This document shows, piece by piece, positions 53,601 through 55,997 of a DNA stretch of 55,997 bases. The position numbers were made by a program, and so were the translations under genes. The stretch's first letter is position 1. Each line of letters begins with the position of its first letter. Under the pieces are notes generated by a model. The model had not been told where the DNA came from. It did not search any database and saw only the letters and a program-made list of their open reading frames with translations. The DNA lies in IMG/VR virus record IMGVR_UViG_3300048597_000462, positions 1 to 55,997 of that record; one strand, written 5' to 3'. The DNA is from a virus.

Positions 53601-55997
53601 TATTGGGGTTGTGCCGGTGCAGTGAGCGATCGCCCGCTTTGATTATTGTTCATGGCATCCTGCAAGATACCCAGATCACCAGCTTGGCGACGGGGAGCCT
53701 CGTTTAAATAGGCCCTGTTAGCATCCCGTACAGCAATGGGGTCAAAATCAGGCTGATAGGATTGGGCACCGCCAAATCTTGCGGCTTCTGCCGGGGTAGG
53801 ATTCCAGGGGTCGGCATAGGAAAAATTAGGCTGAACCAATTGACGCTGGTAGCTTTGGTTCACAATGCCTCCAGGTAAAATTCCATACCCACCCGGAGGA
53901 GGAGGAGGTAAGGCCCCGGAATAACCACTGAACGCCACCGCTTGGGGATTATATGAACCCGTCAACCCTTGGGCCATACCCATCAACATTCTTCCTACTT
54001 CAGAGGTAATGTCAGAGCGCCTAATACTTTCTACCAAGTCCTCAGTCGCCCGCTTCATTTGCAGGGCTGAGTCTTCAAATTGGCGGGTTAAATCCTGTAC
54101 TTGCCGCCCCAAATCACGGAGTTGCCGTTCATGGTTTCTGATGGCATCGGCATTAGCTTCCTCTAATTCTCGAATGCGTCGTAGTAACCCCGTCCGTTCC
54201 CGCTCTAGGTTGAGAACGTCAATTTTTATCTGCCTTTCATTGGCATCTAGGTTTAAGGATTGCTCGACAAACTGGAGGAGAATATTGTCAATTTGGCGGG
54301 CAACACTATCAGAATTGCCTGGGGCGATCGCAATATTCGCCGCCCTCATTTGATTAATTGCCACCTTGTCCTGGGTGTCCCGTAAAGTCTTTTCAGCGGT
54401 AGCGAGTTGAATATTTAGCTCAGTTGCCATGTCGTTGTAGGCACTCTGAATCTGCCGAGTCTGCCGCTGCATTTGGATGGATGTGTCAATAATGGTGAAT
54501 TGCAGATCCTCCACTGCCCTTTGGTCTTGAATTTTTTGGGCTTGAATTTGGCGAGACAGGTCAATAAATTGTCTGGCTGTGTCCCGAATGTAATCCTTGC
54601 GGGTTAACTCAAATTGCTCTAGGGCTTTATTAGCCTCGGCCAATCCAACCTCGGCTTTGGATAGCTCGGTTTTGATGTTTACCATGCGTTCAATAACACC
54701 CAGGATTTCATCCCCAAATTTACCTTTAATGTTTTGGTCGTTTTCTAACCGCATCCGCAGTTCGGTTATATCCTGCATGGAAGCATCAGTTAAGGGCTTA
54801 CCGATAATTTCTTCTACCAAGGCCCTATCTCCTGGGGCGATCGCATCGGAGGCAAGGTAATTTTGCTGGGCGGCAAACTCAATTTGTAATTGCCGCATCA
54901 TTTCTGATTGCTCAAATACTGCAAATTGCAGGTTTTCTAATTCGTCAACCTGGGTCTGTAATCCCCGCTCAATTTGATTGGTTATCAAGCTGGCTTTCTG
55001 TTCAGATATGCCAATCTCAAAGTTCTGGTTCATCTGGGCAATCGCCGCTGACAGGTTAATAAACGTCAACCGCTGACGGCTTAGGGTATTGCCCAGTTCC
55101 TGCATGTATTGGTCGTAGGTCTTAATCTGCCCATTGAGTTGGCCAATTTGTTTATCTAGTCCGGCGATTTCTTGCTTTAATTGGGCAACTTTTTGGGGCT
55201 GTTGCTTGGGGTCAAGGGAGTCTAATTGGGCCTTGCGCTCATCCCTGACACCCACCAAGGCATCCCTGGTTTGCTCCCTGGCATTTTGCCCTACTGCGTC
55301 GAATTGTTTCAGTAACTCTGACCGTTGCTCATTGAGGGATTTTAACTCCTGCCCCAGGGCTTCAATTTGACCGGCATTTGCCTTGGCATCCCCAGAACGG
55401 AGGGCTGCAATTCGTGACTGAGTGGTGGCAATCTGACGGTCGAAGCTATCCAATTGCTCAATTAATCCACCCATGGCTAATGGATCTGTCACCTGGGATG
55501 AACCACTAATAATTTCCCCGGCTTTTTTCTGCAACTCTTCAATTTGCTTAGATGTCCGGTCAAACTCAACATCACCAAAGGTTGGCAATAGATTCCGCCC
55601 CTGCAAGTTACCAATGGCAGTAGGCAGGGAAACCATGCTCATCAAATCTCCTAGGGGTCCAAGCTTTTTGAGTAAATTGTCAACATCCCTGGAAGCTTTA
55701 TCTAAAAAGTTTAGGAATCCATTATTCGTCTCAACATAACCTTTCAGGTCAACGGTGCTAACACTCCTTTTGTCTAGCTTGGCAAGTTGGCGATCGATAA
55801 CGTCAATGGCATTGGTTACTTCCTCGCTTCCCGTTGTTTTAAAAGCGAAGCTAATTACCTCATAGGCCGTCACTGCCGCCAGCATGATTAACAGAGGCTT
55901 TAGTGCCACGGACATGGCTGCTTTTGCCGTGGTGCCCAGGGTTCGTAAGCCCACGTTTAGCTTGCCTATAACCGCAGACCATCCGCCCATTGCCAGA
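50621..55997 (-). CDS. Tail tape measure protein (5' end open at window edge)
   Basis: At least 1789 aa. It has a hydrophobic stretch near its N-terminal side (LKPLLIMLAAVTAYEVISFA), long coiled-coil regions, Gln/Ala repeats and another set of helices. About residues 877-1000 contain LVLALGIGGTEAFGRG and TGNNMKGFAQYN, like a lysozyme or transglycosylase fold with a catalytic Glu, which would locally open peptidoglycan during injection. A Gly-rich end with FTGNT.. helices completes it. An ATG at 55990 is present, but the frame is open upstream, so the true start may lie outside. Confidence 0.85.
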   Translation of the reverse strand, partial: LAMGGWSAVIGKLNVGLRTLGTTAKAAMSVALKPLLIMLAAVTAYEVISFAFKTTGSEEVTNAIDVIDRQLAKLDKRSVSTVDLKGYVETNNGFLNFLDKASRDVDNLLKKLGPLGDLMSMVSLPTAIGNLQGRNLLPTFGDVEFDRTSKQIEELQKKAGEIISGSSQVTDPLAMGGLIEQLDSFDRQIATTQSRIAALRSGDAKANAGQIEALGQELKSLNEQRSELLKQFDAVGQNAREQTRDALVGVRDERKAQLDSLDPKQQPQKVAQLKQEIAGLDKQIGQLNGQIKTYDQYMQELGNTLSRQRLTFINLSAAIAQMNQNFEIGISEQKASLITNQIERGLQTQVDELENLQFAVFEQSEMMRQLQIEFAAQQNYLASDAIAPGDRALVEEIIGKPLTDASMQDITELRMRLENDQNIKGKFGDEILGVIERMVNIKTELSKAEVGLAEANKALEQFELTRKDYIRDTARQFIDLSRQIQAQKIQDQRAVEDLQFTIIDTSIQMQRQTRQIQSAYNDMATELNIQLATAEKTLRDTQDKVAINQMRAANIAIAPGNSDSVARQIDNILLQFVEQSLNLDANERQIKIDVLNLERERTGLLRRIRELEEANADAIRNHERQLRDLGRQVQDLTRQFEDSALQMKRATEDLVESIRRSDITSEVGRMLMGMAQGLTGSYNPQAVAFSGYSGALPPPPPGGYGILPGGIVNQSYQRQLVQPNFSYADPWNPTPAEAARFGGAQSYQPDFDPIAVRDANRAYLNEAPRRQAGDLGILQDAMNNNQSGRSLTAPAQPQYQPMQSMGYRSMNDYGYRSMGQRPASVTPTQIIAPAPVYNQPQSSTRTGLGLPPGYQSLQGLANQYLVNHPMFAPTTRDGASALVLALGIGGTEAFGRGTQRTDWFTRMGGTGNNMKGFAQYNQVYHARNTANPQSYLNTLGGTLHGQTRTPNSARKFDFAGNLTSQVLGGRVNTGSDLIRFMQGTGLGGSNWQGVSDGWKRVPGLADTLVDYLKNTIPNLQSKLNFGIPESIELGQTAQAIDPRQAQPLIDLSRPLLGIFDTIDRNSGSRQTPGFINSFDRLIIKPLQDIFKDEKLGTVNQGIRKLQSDMELWDKPPGYVAPGTGKDVSPPPIEYTPVNPNQFRPTGFNANDPQFTQVYQREMAMPNVGQFTMPQMPAAPPMLNYDPLKNLVQEIDSINKQIIAARSDENASSFLMSQRQALDSILSLTRGLMDANRKNTQSYMDSALAINNMRTNVKGYQTILESALQTGADNYMQYEQQKRSIQDQRIAIERQLESRETIKANAANMLAMSKNLTGEQRAQLETAVGQADQQLAQLSLHYEYLGVQEQQLNNMQRQASFNAQNLAFEQMRLQAIDGFTSKMGELATLQYEMGGQLINTSGIMQAQAAMVGLEARAKSEAMALKLNTEETSKFVEMRQQIAELNLAKAYRDAVPFVGELTAGMRDMLLEAKSFGEVISGVLKNMATQIFDLLVGKPIQNWLSQNVVSIFGLDQVSENMPEFYGMGTGLLVDSAAASSPYFRQGMTDPTMYGAPMQAPPILESFTGAVDTVAGGLTEVSGQLPNFTSSIVENTIQTAQSVVTEQTALMTFIGALNAATLALVQFTASMGMNTATTAAGGLFNTFTGGGGGILGAIAGGFTGNTVQLPAFAQGIDDVMTQERLQSGKSPLLAVLHQGEAVLSTLNGDAQLYRALKRSGDWEQFKAKSPERYALGSDNIGGPSVSPGRSGGTGGGVTVVQNWTVKTNDADSFKRSQKQMDAEAAARYRRTMRGG

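Overview
This window is a contiguous piece of a temperate, tailed (siphovirus-type) cyanophage genome. It holds a tyrosine integrase beside a truncated tRNA-Pro attachment site, an excisionase-like gene, repressor and antirepressor genes, a replication and nucleotide-synthesis set, and head and tail genes. The host is very probably a cyanobacterium: I count 20 copies of the HIP1 octamer GCGATCGC, and ThyX and the class I ribonucleotide reductase look cyanobacterial. Both window ends cut genes: an exoribonuclease at the left and the tape measure protein at the right. No terminase or portal is present, so the genome continues outside.

Layout. 1-2 kb: exonuclease tail, nrdB. 2-3 kb: zinc ribbon and PhoH-like ATPase. 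3.1-5.4 kb (minus): RusA resolvase, an RlpA-like wall protein and small membrane proteins. 5.4-9.4 kb: ParB-like protein, an antirepressor unit, an RHH repressor and a leader-controlled small gene with a second antirepressor. 10-14.8 kb (plus): ERF annealing protein, an SF2 helicase split by an intein, and zinc proteins. 14.8-18.4 kb (minus): small genes, MerR-like and P63C regulators. 18.7-23 kb: nrdA, then a minus-strand operon thyX-dcd-small genes. 23-25.5 kb: Rha, excisionase-like gene, integrase, att site. 25.5-28.5 kb (minus): small genes, NlpC/P60 peptidase, RecB/Cas4-like nuclease. 28.6-33.9 kb (plus): head protease/scaffold, decoration protein, major capsid, connector, DUF2460 tail protein. 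33.9-41.6 kb (minus): lectin-like fibre, tail tip protein, tail tube, DUF2163. 41.6-50.6 kb: primase-helicase, ASCH-like protein, SSB-like protein, sigma factor, XRE repressor and a second leader-controlled module. 50.6-56 kb (minus): tape measure.

How it works together. ERF, helicase, RusA, the nuclease, SSB-like protein and PrimPol-helicase form a replication and recombination set. NrdA/NrdB, ThyX and the dCTP deaminase supply dNTPs. Three families of unannotated DNA signals tie the genome together. (1) Five copies of an exactly 38-nt imperfect palindrome lie in intergenic regions beside DNA-metabolism genes. (2) About nine promoters carry the octamer GTACACAA at the predicted transcription start. 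(3) Five copies of an operator, CACGTTTG-N8-CAAAC-like, lie upstream of the antirepressor, P63C and Rha units. The most distinctive system is a duplicated module: a minus-strand repressor, a divergent promoter, a conserved leader RNA, an 83-85 aa protein and a regulator-like protein. It occurs near 8.0-9.4 kb and again at 48.8-50.2 kb. All functions are read from sequence and memory of protein families; no searches were run.
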